In this document: positions 28,060-38,094 of the stretch, piece after piece | How the letters are laid out: every line of letters begins with the position of its first letter | How positions within the stretch are numbered: the first letter of the stretch is position 1 | Assembly (NCBI GenBank): GCA_947630015.1 | Contig: CANRFY010000004.1 | Span: 62,001 to 126,000, forward strand | DNA length: 64,000 bases | Source: an uncultured Clostridia bacterium | GTDB lineage: Bacteria; Bacillota; Clostridia; Oscillospirales; CAG-272 | Direction of reading: 5' to 3' | Program-made: the position numbers and the translations under genes | The notes under the pieces: generated by a model | Database searches by the model: none | Told to the model about the DNA's origin: nothing | Seen by the model: the letters and a program-made list of their open reading frames with translations, nothing else

Positions 28060-28266
28060 ATGAATGCTATGAGAGAGCGGAGGCTTCGCGGCGCAGTCCC
28101 GACCCAGCGGGAGGTCGCTCAGGCTCTCGGCGTAAAGGAGTCCGCTGTCAGCAAGTGGGAAAGAGGTCTTGCAAAGCCCAGAGCTGATAAGTTGCCTATG
28201 ATCGCCAAGCTGTATGGCTGTACGATTGAGGAACTTCTGGCGGACGACATCACGCCGAAAGAATGA
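28060..28266 (+). CDS. XRE-family Cro-like regulator
   Basis: TQREVAQALGVKESAVSKWERGLAKPRADKLPMIAKLYG. Confidence 0.85.
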   Translation: MNAMRERRLRGAVPTQREVAQALGVKESAVSKWERGLAKPRADKLPMIAKLYGCTIEELLADDITPKE

Positions 28267-28478
28267 GCGCGATCCCTGCGGTTCTGCTCGCGGTTGCGAC
28301 AGAGCTTGCGAAGACAGCAAAATCCAGTATGCCGGAGATCCGTGACGGCGAGAAGATCAGGCGCGAGTGGTTCGAGAACGGAATATATTTCCGCGAAACG
28401 GAGTACAGCGGCGAGATTTTCCAAAGTCAATATGATTTCAGGCAAAGAAAAAGCCGCCGGGTGGCGGTAGTCAAATAA
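28263..28478 (+). CDS. Phage hypothetical protein
   Basis: 4-nt overlap with Cro-like gene. Confidence 0.55.
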   Translation: MSAIPAVLLAVATELAKTAKSSMPEIRDGEKIRREWFENGIYFRETEYSGEIFQSQYDFRQRKSRRVAVVK

Positions 28479-28514
28479 GAAAGGCAGATTACTGAAATGG
28501 TTTGCTGTATTTGC

Positions 28515-28793
28515 CTATGCTGTTGCCATCGCCACCTGCTTTGCAGCTTCCGCATATCCTCTGTGGTATGTGTAGTAGATTGTTCCGGCGGCTGTCTCAA
28601 ACACCCCGTCCTGCGGTTTTTCTTTATCTTGAATCGCTATCGGGAGTTTTGTTTTCTCGTCTTTCACGATCTCGCTTTCCATTTTTCCACTGTTCAGATT
28701 GAAGAATGTTTTCACGCAATACCAAAGCGGGCATTCACTCCATTTCCTGTATTCAACTTCTGCTTCGATGCACTGTCTTTCTTGTTTGTCCAT
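28515..28793 (-). CDS. Phage hypothetical protein
   Basis: RBS aggaggt immediately upstream on minus strand and promoter at 28838-28866. Confidence 0.6.
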   Translation of the reverse strand: MDKQERQCIEAEVEYRKWSECPLWYCVKTFFNLNSGKMESEIVKDEKTKLPIAIQDKEKPQDGVFETAAGTIYYTYHRGYAEAAKQVAMATA

Positions 28794-28837
28794 TCTCTTT
28801 ACCTCCTACGGGCTTTTCCATATTTCCTTACATTCTC

Positions 28838-28866
28838 ATTTTAGCACTTTCAGTCGTTTTTGTCAA
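28838..28866 (-). promoter_or_regulatory. Promoter with same operator-like spacer
   Basis: Minus strand TTGACA-aaaacgactgaaagtgc-TAAAAT. Confidence 0.85.
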
Positions 28867-28920
28867 GGCTTTTCGGAAAAATTTTTCGGAAAAATTTTCT
28901 CGAAAAGAGAACGGGCATAA

Positions 28921-28951
28921 AAAATCAGGGGCCTTAAAAACCCCTGATTTT
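28921..28951. terminator. Bidirectional terminator
   Basis: AAAATCAGGGG-ccttaaaaa-CCCCTGATTTT perfect 11-bp stem. Confidence 0.88.
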
Positions 28952-28952
28952 C

Positions 28953-29426
28953 TTATTTTCTGCGTTTCCAAGTGCCAATCGCTTTGATGCCGAACAACAA
29001 AACGGCCATGTCTTCCATCGCCTTATTGATGTCACGGTAGAACGTCCGCTTATCAATGTGCAGCTGATCCGCGATGTCGTCAACACATATCCGCTCGTTG
29101 TCGATATACCGCAGGTACAGAGCATCCCACCGGCGGGCCTCGTCCGGGTTCGTCGATTCCCGGCACATCGCCTCATACGCCGCCAGCATCTTATCAACGT
29201 GGGCCATCATCAACCCTGTTTTACGGTGCATAGAACAGATAGAACTGACTTCAAGCGTTTCGGGAGAGACGTGAGAGTAATGCGCCTTCAGCTTGCGGTA
29301 GTTCTTCATCAACAGGTTGACGTCCTGATACATGGCGTCGAATTCCTCGTCCAGCAATTCCTCTCGCTTTTTCAGGACCTCCGCCGCGGCGATCCGCACA
29401 ATTTCTGTGATTTCCTCTTTTTTCAC
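28953..29426 (-). CDS. Sigma-70 region 4-like / phage late regulator-like protein
   Basis: ERICVDDIADQLHIDKRTFYRDINKAMEDMAVLLFG HTH. Confidence 0.6.
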   Translation of the reverse strand: MKKEEITEIVRIAAAEVLKKREELLDEEFDAMYQDVNLLMKNYRKLKAHYSHVSPETLEVSSICSMHRKTGLMMAHVDKMLAAYEAMCRESTNPDEARRWDALYLRYIDNERICVDDIADQLHIDKRTFYRDINKAMEDMAVLLFGIKAIGTWKRRK

Positions 29427-29443
29427 TTTTACGCCACCTCCTT

Positions 29444-30814
29444 TTAACTGCGCAATTTACTGATTCGGACACGCAGCGCTTCCATGAGAGCGTTCTGCAT
29501 ATCGCCTTTACTTTGCAGGGCTTTTATGACTTCTTCATCCATTCCGCCGTTGACGATCAGGTGGTGGATCACAACCGGATGCCCCTGCCCTTGACGGTGC
29601 AGCCGCTTGTTTGCCTGTTCATACTGTTCGAGGCTCCACGTCAGCCCGAACCAGATCGCGTGATGCCCGCCGTGCTGCAAGTTCAAACCGTAGCCGCAGC
29701 TCGCGGGGTGCGCCAGCAGAACGTCGATGTTCCCGGCGTTCCAATCTTCCTCGTCCTTTGCGTGGGAATAAACCCGAACCCTGAGATTGTACTTCGCCAG
29801 AGCCTCGACCAGCCGATCCCTGTCATGCTGGAAGTTGTAGAACACGAGGGCGTGTTGCCCGTTCAGCTGCTCGATCAGCTCCAAGAACCGCTCAATCTTG
29901 CAGTCGTGAACCTTAACCGCGTTCTTGTCCTCGTCGTAGATCGCCCCGTTGCAAAGCTGCAACAGCTTGCCGGTCAGGACGCCCGCGCTGCCCGCCGTGA
30001 TGGTGTTCTCGTCCACTTGCAGAAGCAGCTCCGTCTCCAAATCCGTGTAGGCTTTCTGGGCTTTCGTGTCCAACGCAACCGGAATATCATTCGTGATAAC
30101 ATCCGGCAGAGTGAGGTAATCACTCGCTTTCATGCTAATGCAAATGTCGCTGATTGCCTGCTTTATCATGTCAAAACTGCCGGCTTTCGGCTCGTAACTG
30201 AATATCGTTGTGCGGTTCCGCTTACCGGGGATAAAGTACATTTGCCTATATGCGCCGAGCGTTTTGCCAAGGCGGGCGCCTCCGTCAAGAAGATAAATCT
30301 GCGCCCACAGATCCTCCAAGCCATTGCTGGACGGAGTTCCGGTCAGCTCCACGATCCGCTTTATCCTGCTGCGGACCAGCTTCATGGCCTTGAACCGCTG
30401 GCTCGTCGGGTTCTTGAAGCTGGAGCTTTCGTCCAGCACCACCATGTCGAAAGGCCACGCATTCTTGAAGTGATCCACAAGCCACTTCACATTCTCCCGG
30501 TTAATCACATACGCATCCGCGGGAGTCGCCAGCGCCCGGAGCCTGTGCTGTTCGCTGCCAAGCACCGGAACGACCCTCATCATTTTCAGGTGGTCCCACT
30601 TTTTGGCTTCCGTCGTCCAAGTGGCCTCGGCAACCTTTTTCGGCGCGATGATAAGAGGCTTCACAACCTCCCACCGATTGTACCGGAGATCATGTATCGC
30701 GGTCAGGGTAATGACCGTCTTGCCAAGTCCCATATCGAGGAACAACCCAATCGCGTGATTGTAAATGATGTTGTCGATACAGAACTGTTGGTATGGGTAA
30801 GGATTAAATTGCAT
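29444..30814 (-). CDS. SNF2-family DEAD/DEAH helicase
   Basis: FLDMGLGKTVITLTAI, LDESSSFKN, QYEQANKRLHRQGQGHPV. Confidence 0.92.
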   Translation of the reverse strand: MQFNPYPYQQFCIDNIIYNHAIGLFLDMGLGKTVITLTAIHDLRYNRWEVVKPLIIAPKKVAEATWTTEAKKWDHLKMMRVVPVLGSEQHRLRALATPADAYVINRENVKWLVDHFKNAWPFDMVVLDESSSFKNPTSQRFKAMKLVRSRIKRIVELTGTPSSNGLEDLWAQIYLLDGGARLGKTLGAYRQMYFIPGKRNRTTIFSYEPKAGSFDMIKQAISDICISMKASDYLTLPDVITNDIPVALDTKAQKAYTDLETELLLQVDENTITAGSAGVLTGKLLQLCNGAIYDEDKNAVKVHDCKIERFLELIEQLNGQHALVFYNFQHDRDRLVEALAKYNLRVRVYSHAKDEEDWNAGNIDVLLAHPASCGYGLNLQHGGHHAIWFGLTWSLEQYEQANKRLHRQGQGHPVVIHHLIVNGGMDEEVIKALQSKGDMQNALMEALRVRISKLRS

Positions 30815-31088
30815 TTTCGATTTCCTCCAACAGAGCCTTCACCTCGTCCAGCCCTTTCACGACACGGACATCCGCGCCGCGCTTCCGCATTTCGCCTATG
30901 CGGTACGTCTGGATCTTCTCTAATCTGCCGATTTCGGTTTTCAGCTCTACAAAAATTATCCTGCCTGTCGAAGTGATTATCAGCCGGTCTGGAACTCCCG
31001 GTGAGCCGGGGCTTACAAATTTCAAGCACATTCCTCCGAGCTTTTTCACCCCTTCAACAAGGCGTTTTTCAATCTGGCTTTCTCGCAT
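30804..31088 (-). CDS. VRR-NUC domain nuclease
   Basis: GGMCLKFVSPGSPGVPDRLIITSTGRIIFVELKTEIGRLEKIQ. Confidence 0.92.
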   Translation of the reverse strand: MRESQIEKRLVEGVKKLGGMCLKFVSPGSPGVPDRLIITSTGRIIFVELKTEIGRLEKIQTYRIGEMRKRGADVRVVKGLDEVKALLEEIENAI

Positions 31089-31091
31089 TTT

Positions 31092-31409
31092 GTCCTCCTG
31101 AAACATTTGCCCGTTTTCCGCGCGCGTACATATGCGTAAATCAGGCGGATTAGGCGGATTAGGCGAGCGCTCATTTTTCTCTAATCTCCCTAATCCCTCT
31201 AATTTCACACTTTATAAAAATGAATGTTTCAATGTTTCATAACAGGTAAAAACCCTTATTTTATGCGGGTTTCCGGCGAAACATTGGGTGAAACATTCCC
31301 GAAACATTGAAACATTTGAGGCTGAAACATTGGGTGTCTTTTCCCGCCTAAAACTTGAATTTCGTGTCTAATGTTCGACTTTCATTCAGATGTTTCAGCC
31401 AATGTTTCA
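31092..31409 (-). repeat. Copy 2 of duplicated intergenic cassette
   Basis: Reverse complement matches 8945-9265 block by block. Confidence 0.9.
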
Positions 31410-31660
31410 CCGGCGAACGCCCTTGTTTCAATGCTCTGCATGATGTCCCGCGCCCGCTTTTCGCCTATCCCTTTTGTAGCTGCGATGGCCTCATATATCT
31501 TCGTGAGATCGGCTCCCGGCACACTCGCGCGACCGTCCTCATAGCCGTAGCTGTAAAGATTTTTGCAGAATTCTTGGAACTGCTGGCGGTCATATTTCTT
31601 TACGCCCTTGTAAATCTCCCGTGTGATTATCGGCATTTCGCCCTTTCGATTCCTATTCAT
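31382..31660 (-). CDS. Phage hypothetical protein
   Basis: ATKGIGEKRARDIMQSIETRAF; its last codons lie in cassette copy 2. Confidence 0.55.
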   Translation of the reverse strand: MNRNRKGEMPIITREIYKGVKKYDRQQFQEFCKNLYSYGYEDGRASVPGADLTKIYEAIAATKGIGEKRARDIMQSIETRAFAGETLAETSE

Positions 31661-31973
31661 CTTTGACCTCCTTCGTCGCAGCCGGGATCCCGCGTATCGC
31701 TTCGGGAACCGCGATGGAGAACACCCCGCGATATTTTGAAGGGCTGTCCGGCTCAAAAGCGTGGTTGTACTGCTTGAAAACAGCAGCCAAGGTATTCATC
31801 ACATCGCTCCTGCGGATCAGGTCGTCTCCGGCAGAAGGCACTTTGTCGAGTTCGGAAATGGCCCCGTCTATTGCCTTATCCCAGCCTTTGAAATATTCGT
31901 CTTCGGCGTCACAGCCGCCGATGCCGTTCAGCATTTCGTAAACGTCTCTCCGCCACACCAGATCAGTTTTCAT
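31653..31973 (-). CDS. Phage hypothetical protein
   Basis: ORF in replication operon. Confidence 0.55.
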   Translation of the reverse strand: MKTDLVWRRDVYEMLNGIGGCDAEDEYFKGWDKAIDGAISELDKVPSAGDDLIRRSDVMNTLAAVFKQYNHAFEPDSPSKYRGVFSIAVPEAIRGIPAATKEVKDE

Positions 31974-32187
31974 CAATCGCTCCTTTCTTGCGCACAGGGC
32001 ATTCATCGCAAGGGTTCCCGGCGTTCTTGCCGGAATAGATGCAATGCTCACCCGTCAGGGCGCAAAACATATCTTCGTCGCCGCCGCTCTTATCCCGATG
32101 TACCTCGATTATGAGGAAGATCATAAACCCGATTGTGTGAAGCAAGCACAGTGCCCCGATAACCGCTAAAACGTAAATGATCGTCAC
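31963..32187 (-). CDS. Small membrane protein with Cys-rich tail
   Basis: Hydrophobic N-terminus then FCALTGEHCIYSGKNAGNPCDECPVRKK. Confidence 0.5.
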   Translation of the reverse strand: MTIIYVLAVIGALCLLHTIGFMIFLIIEVHRDKSGGDEDMFCALTGEHCIYSGKNAGNPCDECPVRKKGAIDEN

Positions 32188-32381
32188 AGCTTTAACCTCC
32201 TTTTCAAAAACCGTGCGAAAAGTTGAATGTTGTACCACAGGATTTTCAGTCTTCCTGTGCTTCCAATGAATATTATCTGTGCGAGGCCGTCCGTGCGGCT
32301 GTAACGGTAGCCGCCGCCGTGACCCCTGATCTTTTCAGAAATCCACTGATCGTCAACGTGCATTTTCACGGCTGCCGTCAC
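32184..32381 (-). CDS. Small hypothetical protein
   Basis: 4-nt overlaps with both neighbours. Confidence 0.4.
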   Translation of the reverse strand: MTAAVKMHVDDQWISEKIRGHGGGYRYSRTDGLAQIIFIGSTGRLKILWYNIQLFARFLKRRLKL

Positions 32382-34792
32382 CCCTTCCTCATAAAACCGC
32401 GCTGATACCCGCAGTACCCGAACCGAAGTCCGTTCGCTGTTTTCTCCCAGCCCGGCATTGACCTCAGAATATCGTTGATTTCGGACGATTCCGTATAGCG
32501 GAAGTCCCTCGGCTGGCCGCCGAACGCCTCACACCAGATTTCCAATGCGCAGATACGGTCACGCGGCACGAGGGTCACGTTGCCCGCCTCACCAGTTCCG
32601 TTGAGGTACATACGGCGCTTGTCAAGCGACCATTTCTGCCAGTCCTCCGGAACGAGCTTCTCCACGAAGTCGAGGATGATTCCTTCCTTGCTGCTCACCT
32701 CTCTGTGGGATTCCTGCTCGGCCTGCGCCGCAGTCTCCAAATCGCCCGTCAGGAACAGGCTCTCGCCCAATCTCCAGCGCATTACGGCCTCGGCCCATAT
32801 CTGGTCCACCTCCGCGTCCAAACTGTCCCACACGAGCTTCTGACGCGGCTCTACGCCTACGTCAACCGGCCAGAACCGTCTGTTGCCCGTCCTGTCCCGC
32901 AGGAACGCCGAGGTATTCGTCGTGCCAAAGAATACACAGCACCGCGGAATATCCTTCACATGGCGTCCGTAGGCCGCGCGGAACCGGTCTGCCCGCAGGC
33001 TGAGAAACTGCTTGATGCGGGAAACGTCCGTCTGCCTGAAAGCGTCCAACTCGCCGATTTCCACCAGCCACACGCCTTGCAGCAGCTCGCTGGCCTCCTT
33101 GCCTTCAAACGTCCGGATCCCATCGTTGAACCAGCCTTTGCTCATTTTATCGAGCAGCGTGGACTTGCCGATGCCCTGCGGACCGGCGAGGATCAGCATG
33201 GTGTCATATTTGCACCCCGGCTCCATAGCCCGCGCCACAGCAGCCGTGAACGCTTTCCTCGTGACCGCCCGTATGTATGGCTTGTCAGCCGCGCCCAGAT
33301 ACTCGATGAACAGCGTATCGAGCCTCGGATAGCCGTCCCACACAAGGGAAGTCAGGTAGTTCCGAACGTCGTTGAATTTATGCTTTTCACTGTGCAGGGA
33401 GAGGGCGCCGTCGATCTTCCCGTTGCCGGTAATCTTATACACCTTCTCGAAGTACCAGTAGAGGCCCTGATTGTCGTTATCCGTCCACGCACGGCGTTTC
33501 TCAAAGGCGCTCCAAGGGAGATCGCCCAGAACCTCGCCGCGCCCCGCAAACTCATTCAGGGCGAATTTGCCCCGCAGATTCGGGTCGTTTTCGAGGATCA
33601 GCCAGATATTATCAATCGTGGCCTTTATCGTGCCGGTCTGATTGTTCAGCTCCAGCTCTGCTGTCCAGTCGAGATTGTCGTTGCTTTCCTCGGTCAGCTT
33701 TCCGAAGTCACTCACGGCAGAATCCGCCCGCTCCTTTGCCAGCTGCCGGGAAACTTTTGTGTCCTCCACAGCGAGGTTGCACATCGCCGTGTAGGAAGGC
33801 AGCCGGTTGGTCGGCGTATTCGGATCCGCGCCGTCGTCCAAGTCCCCGAACTTGTGCATACGCACCAAGTCGAACGCATTTACGAGCCGCCCGCAGCAGG
33901 GATCCGTGGAGTGATGGGAATAGAGAAACATCCCATTATCGTAGATAACTGCGCCGCCGGTGGTTGAGCCGTTGAGATAGGTATAGCGGCCTCTGGAATC
34001 GTCCACAGGGGCATAAATCCCGTCGAGAAACGTGTCCATCGCGCCGTAAATGTCATATACCCGGCAGAACGCACCCACCACGCCGGACTTGCTCAGGGGA
34101 TCGCTCTGCTTCATCGCCAGCTTCTTGTATGCGTTATCTGCACCGGGAACCTGCGGCCATTTCGACACATCGCGCCAGTCCCCGATCTGCTGATTCAGAG
34201 CCTCCAGCAACCCGTTGACGGACAGCATGGGCTTATCCTCAAAGTTATACACATATTCACTGTCCGCACAGCAGCTCGGCCAATACATCAGCCTCGTGGC
34301 TTCAAACGTGGTCGGATCGGCAAACTCGATGCCGATGCTTGCCGCCATGTACCGTGCTATCGGCTCGTATTCATCCGCCGTGGCCGTTCTGTCCAGCGGC
34401 AGAAGAATACGCAGCCTTGGGTTTGTGGGCGCGTGCTTTCGTGTGGAATAAATGCAGTACCCACAGCCGAGAGCCGACACGCGCTTCAGGATTTCAGCTG
34501 TGCCTCCCGGCGGAATATTGTCAAAATCAAGGGTTATGATGTCTCTGCCGGTGACGGCCCCCGCCTTGCGGCGAGGCCCGTTCAGGCTACCGGCGACAAA
34601 GCCCCCGATGTCTTTTCTATCGTCCTGCTCGGACTTCTTCAGTCCGAGGTATTCCTGCATGGTTTCGGTGGAACGGCTCGGTATACGGAGCTTCTCGTAA
34701 AACTCCGACAGCATGATGGATTGGGGCTGCCAGTTTATGCTCTTTCGGTTGTTGCCGACAGTGATCGTTATTTTTCGGTCATACAACATCAT
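32378..34792 (-). CDS. VirE/primase-helicase-like replication protein
   Basis: LILAGPQGIGKSTLLDKMSKGWFNDGIRTFEGKEASELLQGVWLVEIGELDAFR. Confidence 0.88.
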   Translation of the reverse strand: MMLYDRKITITVGNNRKSINWQPQSIMLSEFYEKLRIPSRSTETMQEYLGLKKSEQDDRKDIGGFVAGSLNGPRRKAGAVTGRDIITLDFDNIPPGGTAEILKRVSALGCGYCIYSTRKHAPTNPRLRILLPLDRTATADEYEPIARYMAASIGIEFADPTTFEATRLMYWPSCCADSEYVYNFEDKPMLSVNGLLEALNQQIGDWRDVSKWPQVPGADNAYKKLAMKQSDPLSKSGVVGAFCRVYDIYGAMDTFLDGIYAPVDDSRGRYTYLNGSTTGGAVIYDNGMFLYSHHSTDPCCGRLVNAFDLVRMHKFGDLDDGADPNTPTNRLPSYTAMCNLAVEDTKVSRQLAKERADSAVSDFGKLTEESNDNLDWTAELELNNQTGTIKATIDNIWLILENDPNLRGKFALNEFAGRGEVLGDLPWSAFEKRRAWTDNDNQGLYWYFEKVYKITGNGKIDGALSLHSEKHKFNDVRNYLTSLVWDGYPRLDTLFIEYLGAADKPYIRAVTRKAFTAAVARAMEPGCKYDTMLILAGPQGIGKSTLLDKMSKGWFNDGIRTFEGKEASELLQGVWLVEIGELDAFRQTDVSRIKQFLSLRADRFRAAYGRHVKDIPRCCVFFGTTNTSAFLRDRTGNRRFWPVDVGVEPRQKLVWDSLDAEVDQIWAEAVMRWRLGESLFLTGDLETAAQAEQESHREVSSKEGIILDFVEKLVPEDWQKWSLDKRRMYLNGTGEAGNVTLVPRDRICALEIWCEAFGGQPRDFRYTESSEINDILRSMPGWEKTANGLRFGYCGYQRGFMRKG

Positions 34793-34889
34793 GGCTTTTC
34801 ACGCTCCTTTCCGGTTCCTCTGGCATCACGTCGATCCACGACCTCCAATCGCGCCCACCAAAATTCTTTCAGCCATCTTTGTCCTCCTA

Positions 34890-36872
34890 TTAGTCCTTCC
34901 TGAAAAACCCGCCCGTCCAGCCGTCTGCGTTCAGCGGAAGATCCGGCGCCCACGGAATCGTTCGGGTCATAATTTTCACAACTGCATCGAGGTCGGCCTT
35001 GTCCGCAGGACAGTCGATCACAACCTCGTCATGCACATGGAACACCACCGGAAATCCGGCAGCTTCCAAGTTTTCAATCGCAACGGCAAGACAGTCGCGG
35101 GCAATCGCCTGAATGATATTCTCCACGAGCTTTCCTCCGTAGGTTTCCAGCTGCCCCCATTGCTTCGTCTTCTGGTTCACACCGTTGTAGAGAATCGAGG
35201 GGCGGCCCCATTGGTTTGAACCCAGAACCGGATTCGCATAAAAGAGCTTCCGTCGGCTCGGCAGCGTGATCGTCATAAAATCCAGCTGATGCTCGATGTC
35301 GTACTCACGCGAGAAGATAAGGTTTCGCAGGCCGACAGAAGCTCCACTTTGGATAGCCTCAGCCGCAGCACCCTCGACCGAATACCATAGGTCAACGATC
35401 CGCTTATTCGCGTCGCGCCATCTGGAAACAATGTCCGGCAAATCGTCTTCGGGGATCCCCATGTCCAAAGCGCCCATCTGGATCAGCGCTCCCGTGCCGC
35501 CCTGATAACCGAGGGCAAGTTCAGCGACCTTTCCCTTTTGGCGCAGGGAATATTCGGGATTTCCCTTTTTGATTTTCTCAATCGGAACTCCAAACATCTG
35601 GCTGGCCGATGCCTCGTAAATCTTGCCGTGCGTCCTGAAAACCTCCAGCCGCCACTGTTCTCCGGCGAGCCACGAGATAACCCGCGCCTCGATCGCGCTG
35701 AAATCCGCGTCCACAAGGACGTTGCCCTTGGAAGCGATAAACGAGGTTCTTATCAGCTGCGAGAGCGTATCAGGAACAGAACCGTACAGCACCCGCAGCT
35801 TGCTTTCCTCGCGGTTCCTCACGGCATCCCGCGCAAGCGGCAGCTGCCCGATGTACGTTCTGGGAAGGTTCTGTACCTGAACCAGTCTGCCAGCCCATCT
35901 GCCGGTCCGGTTCGCTCCATAAAACTGTAAAAGGCCCCGAACGCGCCCGTCACGGCAAACAGCCGCCTCGATTGCATCGTATTTCTTGGTACTGGTCTTT
36001 CCGAGTTCCTGCCGGATTTCGAGCATTCTTTCCGCAGAGCCGGTCACGGATTCGTCTTTGAGCATCTGCGAAACGGTATTCTTCCGAAGGTCCGTCACCG
36101 TCGTGTCCGCTTCTTTTTCGAGCCATTTCGAGAGCTGGGCGATACTGTTCGGGTTCTCCAGCCCGGTGATCTCCACGGCCTCACGCATAAGGCTGTCACG
36201 AGAGGACGCGCCGATTTCGAGCGCTCCCTGCACCATTTCCATATCCACCGCAACACCACGGGAGTTGATAATAAGATCCGTCTGCCACTGTTTCTCGACG
36301 TAATCCGGAACCGGAAACGCCGACAGCCGCCGGTCGATTTCCATTTCAGTAACGACGTCGCCAATGCAATAGGTTTTGAACAGTTCCCACTTGCCGGGAT
36401 CGTGCTTCGGCAGATTCCTTGTCCGTCCGCCGTTTGTTTTGGTCGGAGAGCATGGAACACAGAAATACCGGATCAGGGCCTTGCCAATCGTCAGCTTCTG
36501 CTTTTCTTCCGGCAAACCCAGAGCTTTACCCGTGGCCTCCAAGCCGGCGGTGTAGCCGTTGTAAAGTCCATGCAGCATCGTGTCTCGCCACTGTTCAACC
36601 GGCAGGAGCTTTCCGCAGAACTTCGAGAGGCAGTACCACTCAAATGGGGCGTTATAGGCGTGTTTGATATAATCCGAGCTGTCGAGCGCCGCAAAAACCC
36701 ACTCCGGAAGGATTTCTCCCTGCGCGAGATCGACGATCTCCACCGGTCCTCCGTTCAGGCTGTACGCGAACAGAAGGATCTCGAAGTCCGGGCTTTGGAC
36801 GTATTTATACAACCCCGCCTTTGCGATGGGAACGCTGCTGAACGTCTCCAAGTCTATTGAGAGGTGATTCAT
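34890..36872 (-). CDS. Phage DNA polymerase I-family (3'-5' exonuclease + PolA)
   Basis: LSIDLETFSS; DADFSAIEARVISWLAGE; VFHVHDEVVID. Confidence 0.95.
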   Translation of the reverse strand: MNHLSIDLETFSSVPIAKAGLYKYVQSPDFEILLFAYSLNGGPVEIVDLAQGEILPEWVFAALDSSDYIKHAYNAPFEWYCLSKFCGKLLPVEQWRDTMLHGLYNGYTAGLEATGKALGLPEEKQKLTIGKALIRYFCVPCSPTKTNGGRTRNLPKHDPGKWELFKTYCIGDVVTEMEIDRRLSAFPVPDYVEKQWQTDLIINSRGVAVDMEMVQGALEIGASSRDSLMREAVEITGLENPNSIAQLSKWLEKEADTTVTDLRKNTVSQMLKDESVTGSAERMLEIRQELGKTSTKKYDAIEAAVCRDGRVRGLLQFYGANRTGRWAGRLVQVQNLPRTYIGQLPLARDAVRNREESKLRVLYGSVPDTLSQLIRTSFIASKGNVLVDADFSAIEARVISWLAGEQWRLEVFRTHGKIYEASASQMFGVPIEKIKKGNPEYSLRQKGKVAELALGYQGGTGALIQMGALDMGIPEDDLPDIVSRWRDANKRIVDLWYSVEGAAAEAIQSGASVGLRNLIFSREYDIEHQLDFMTITLPSRRKLFYANPVLGSNQWGRPSILYNGVNQKTKQWGQLETYGGKLVENIIQAIARDCLAVAIENLEAAGFPVVFHVHDEVVIDCPADKADLDAVVKIMTRTIPWAPDLPLNADGWTGGFFRKD

Positions 36873-37225
36873 TCCTTCCACACCTCCTTCACCAGTTCGA
36901 GGCTTTTGACGAGTTTGATACGCTTGCGCTTCAGCTCGTTTATCACCGGTGAAGGAGCCATGAAAACCGGATGCCCGACGGCTTCAATCGCCGCTTCAAT
37001 GAACCGGCTCTCGATGTCCGAGAGCTTCGCAAGGGAAGCCTCCAAGCTCTTATCCTCTCGCTTTATATCCTCAATCAATTCCTCCCGCTGTTCCGACGAA
37101 CAATTCGCCGCCGCGAGCCGGAGGAACTTTTTAATTTTGTCAACAGGGGATTCTCCGAAAAACCGTCCGACAAAAACCTCCATGTGCCCCGTCGGATAAT
37201 CAACCCTGAATAATTCATTGCTCAT
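36869..37225 (-). CDS. Phage hypothetical protein
   Basis: ORF in replication operon. Confidence 0.55.
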   Translation of the reverse strand: MSNELFRVDYPTGHMEVFVGRFFGESPVDKIKKFLRLAAANCSSEQREELIEDIKREDKSLEASLAKLSDIESRFIEAAIEAVGHPVFMAPSPVINELKRKRIKLVKSLELVKEVWKE

Positions 37226-37295
37226 AGGTCCGTCCTCCTTACGAAAATGTGCAGCCGCGTCGAACTGCCGCGGCTGCACACCTCACATCCTGATC

Positions 37296-38081
37296 TTAGT
37301 GGAACGGCAATTCATCGTCTGAACTGTACCCCTGCTGCGGGACTGCGCCTCCGCCGTAATAGGGCTGTCCGGTGAGCGGATTCACCGCGCCCGGCTGAAC
37401 GCCCATCGGATTGCCGCCAAAGCCTCCGTACTGAGGCGGCTGCGCATAGCCCGTGTTCTGATAGCCCATCGCGCCCGGAGTTGCAGGCATCGCGCCGCCG
37501 TAATTCGGGGTGGCGGGAGCGCCAGCCTCCTGACCGACACCCGCGAAGTCCGCGGCCGCCGTCGCGCCGCCAGCCAGCGGCTCGCCGTCGCGGGTCTTCA
37601 TCACGTTTCCAAGACCGCAGCCCACGCCGCGCTTTCCTGCACGGGCATACCCGAAGAAATTGATCGTCACACGGGCATACATTCCACTGTAAATATCCTG
37701 CGGCAGAAGCTCCGTGTTGATGTCGCTCTGGTGAACCACCTGCGGCTTCTGCTTGGAGCTTGCCGTGATTACCCAACAGCCCTTGCACTCAGGACCGTAA
37801 GGGGTTCCATTCTCCCGAACTCCGTCGCCGTCGTGGATCGGAACCGGCATAACCGGAGGGCGAACGCCGTTCCAGATCTTGCTCTGCGCGTCCTTGGCAG
37901 CAGCCTCAATGCTGGCGTCGATATTTGCCTTGACCGCCGTATCGGTCTTCGGAATGAGAAGGGTTACGGAATACTTCGGCTCCGCGTTCGGATCAGCGTT
38001 GTTCACGCGCGGGGCTACGAGATTGACGTATGACAGGCGAACTTCGCCGGTCAAAACCTTGGTGGGAATGTTGTTATACAT
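37296..38081 (-). CDS. DUF2815-like ssDNA-binding protein
   Basis: PRVNNADPNAEPKYSVTLLIPK...GYARAGKRGVGCGLGNVMKTRDGEPL. Confidence 0.82.
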   Translation of the reverse strand: MYNNIPTKVLTGEVRLSYVNLVAPRVNNADPNAEPKYSVTLLIPKTDTAVKANIDASIEAAAKDAQSKIWNGVRPPVMPVPIHDGDGVRENGTPYGPECKGCWVITASSKQKPQVVHQSDINTELLPQDIYSGMYARVTINFFGYARAGKRGVGCGLGNVMKTRDGEPLAGGATAAADFAGVGQEAGAPATPNYGGAMPATPGAMGYQNTGYAQPPQYGGFGGNPMGVQPGAVNPLTGQPYYGGGAVPQQGYSSDDELPFH

Positions 38082-38094
38082 GGATTTGTCCTCC

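Noticed and set aside
29513-30976. 487-aa plus-strand ORF
   Set aside because: Antisense to the SNF2 helicase, which has clear motifs.
32705-33967. 420-aa plus-strand ORF (and 37879-39216)
   Set aside because: Antisense to the VirE-like and DUF2800 genes respectively.
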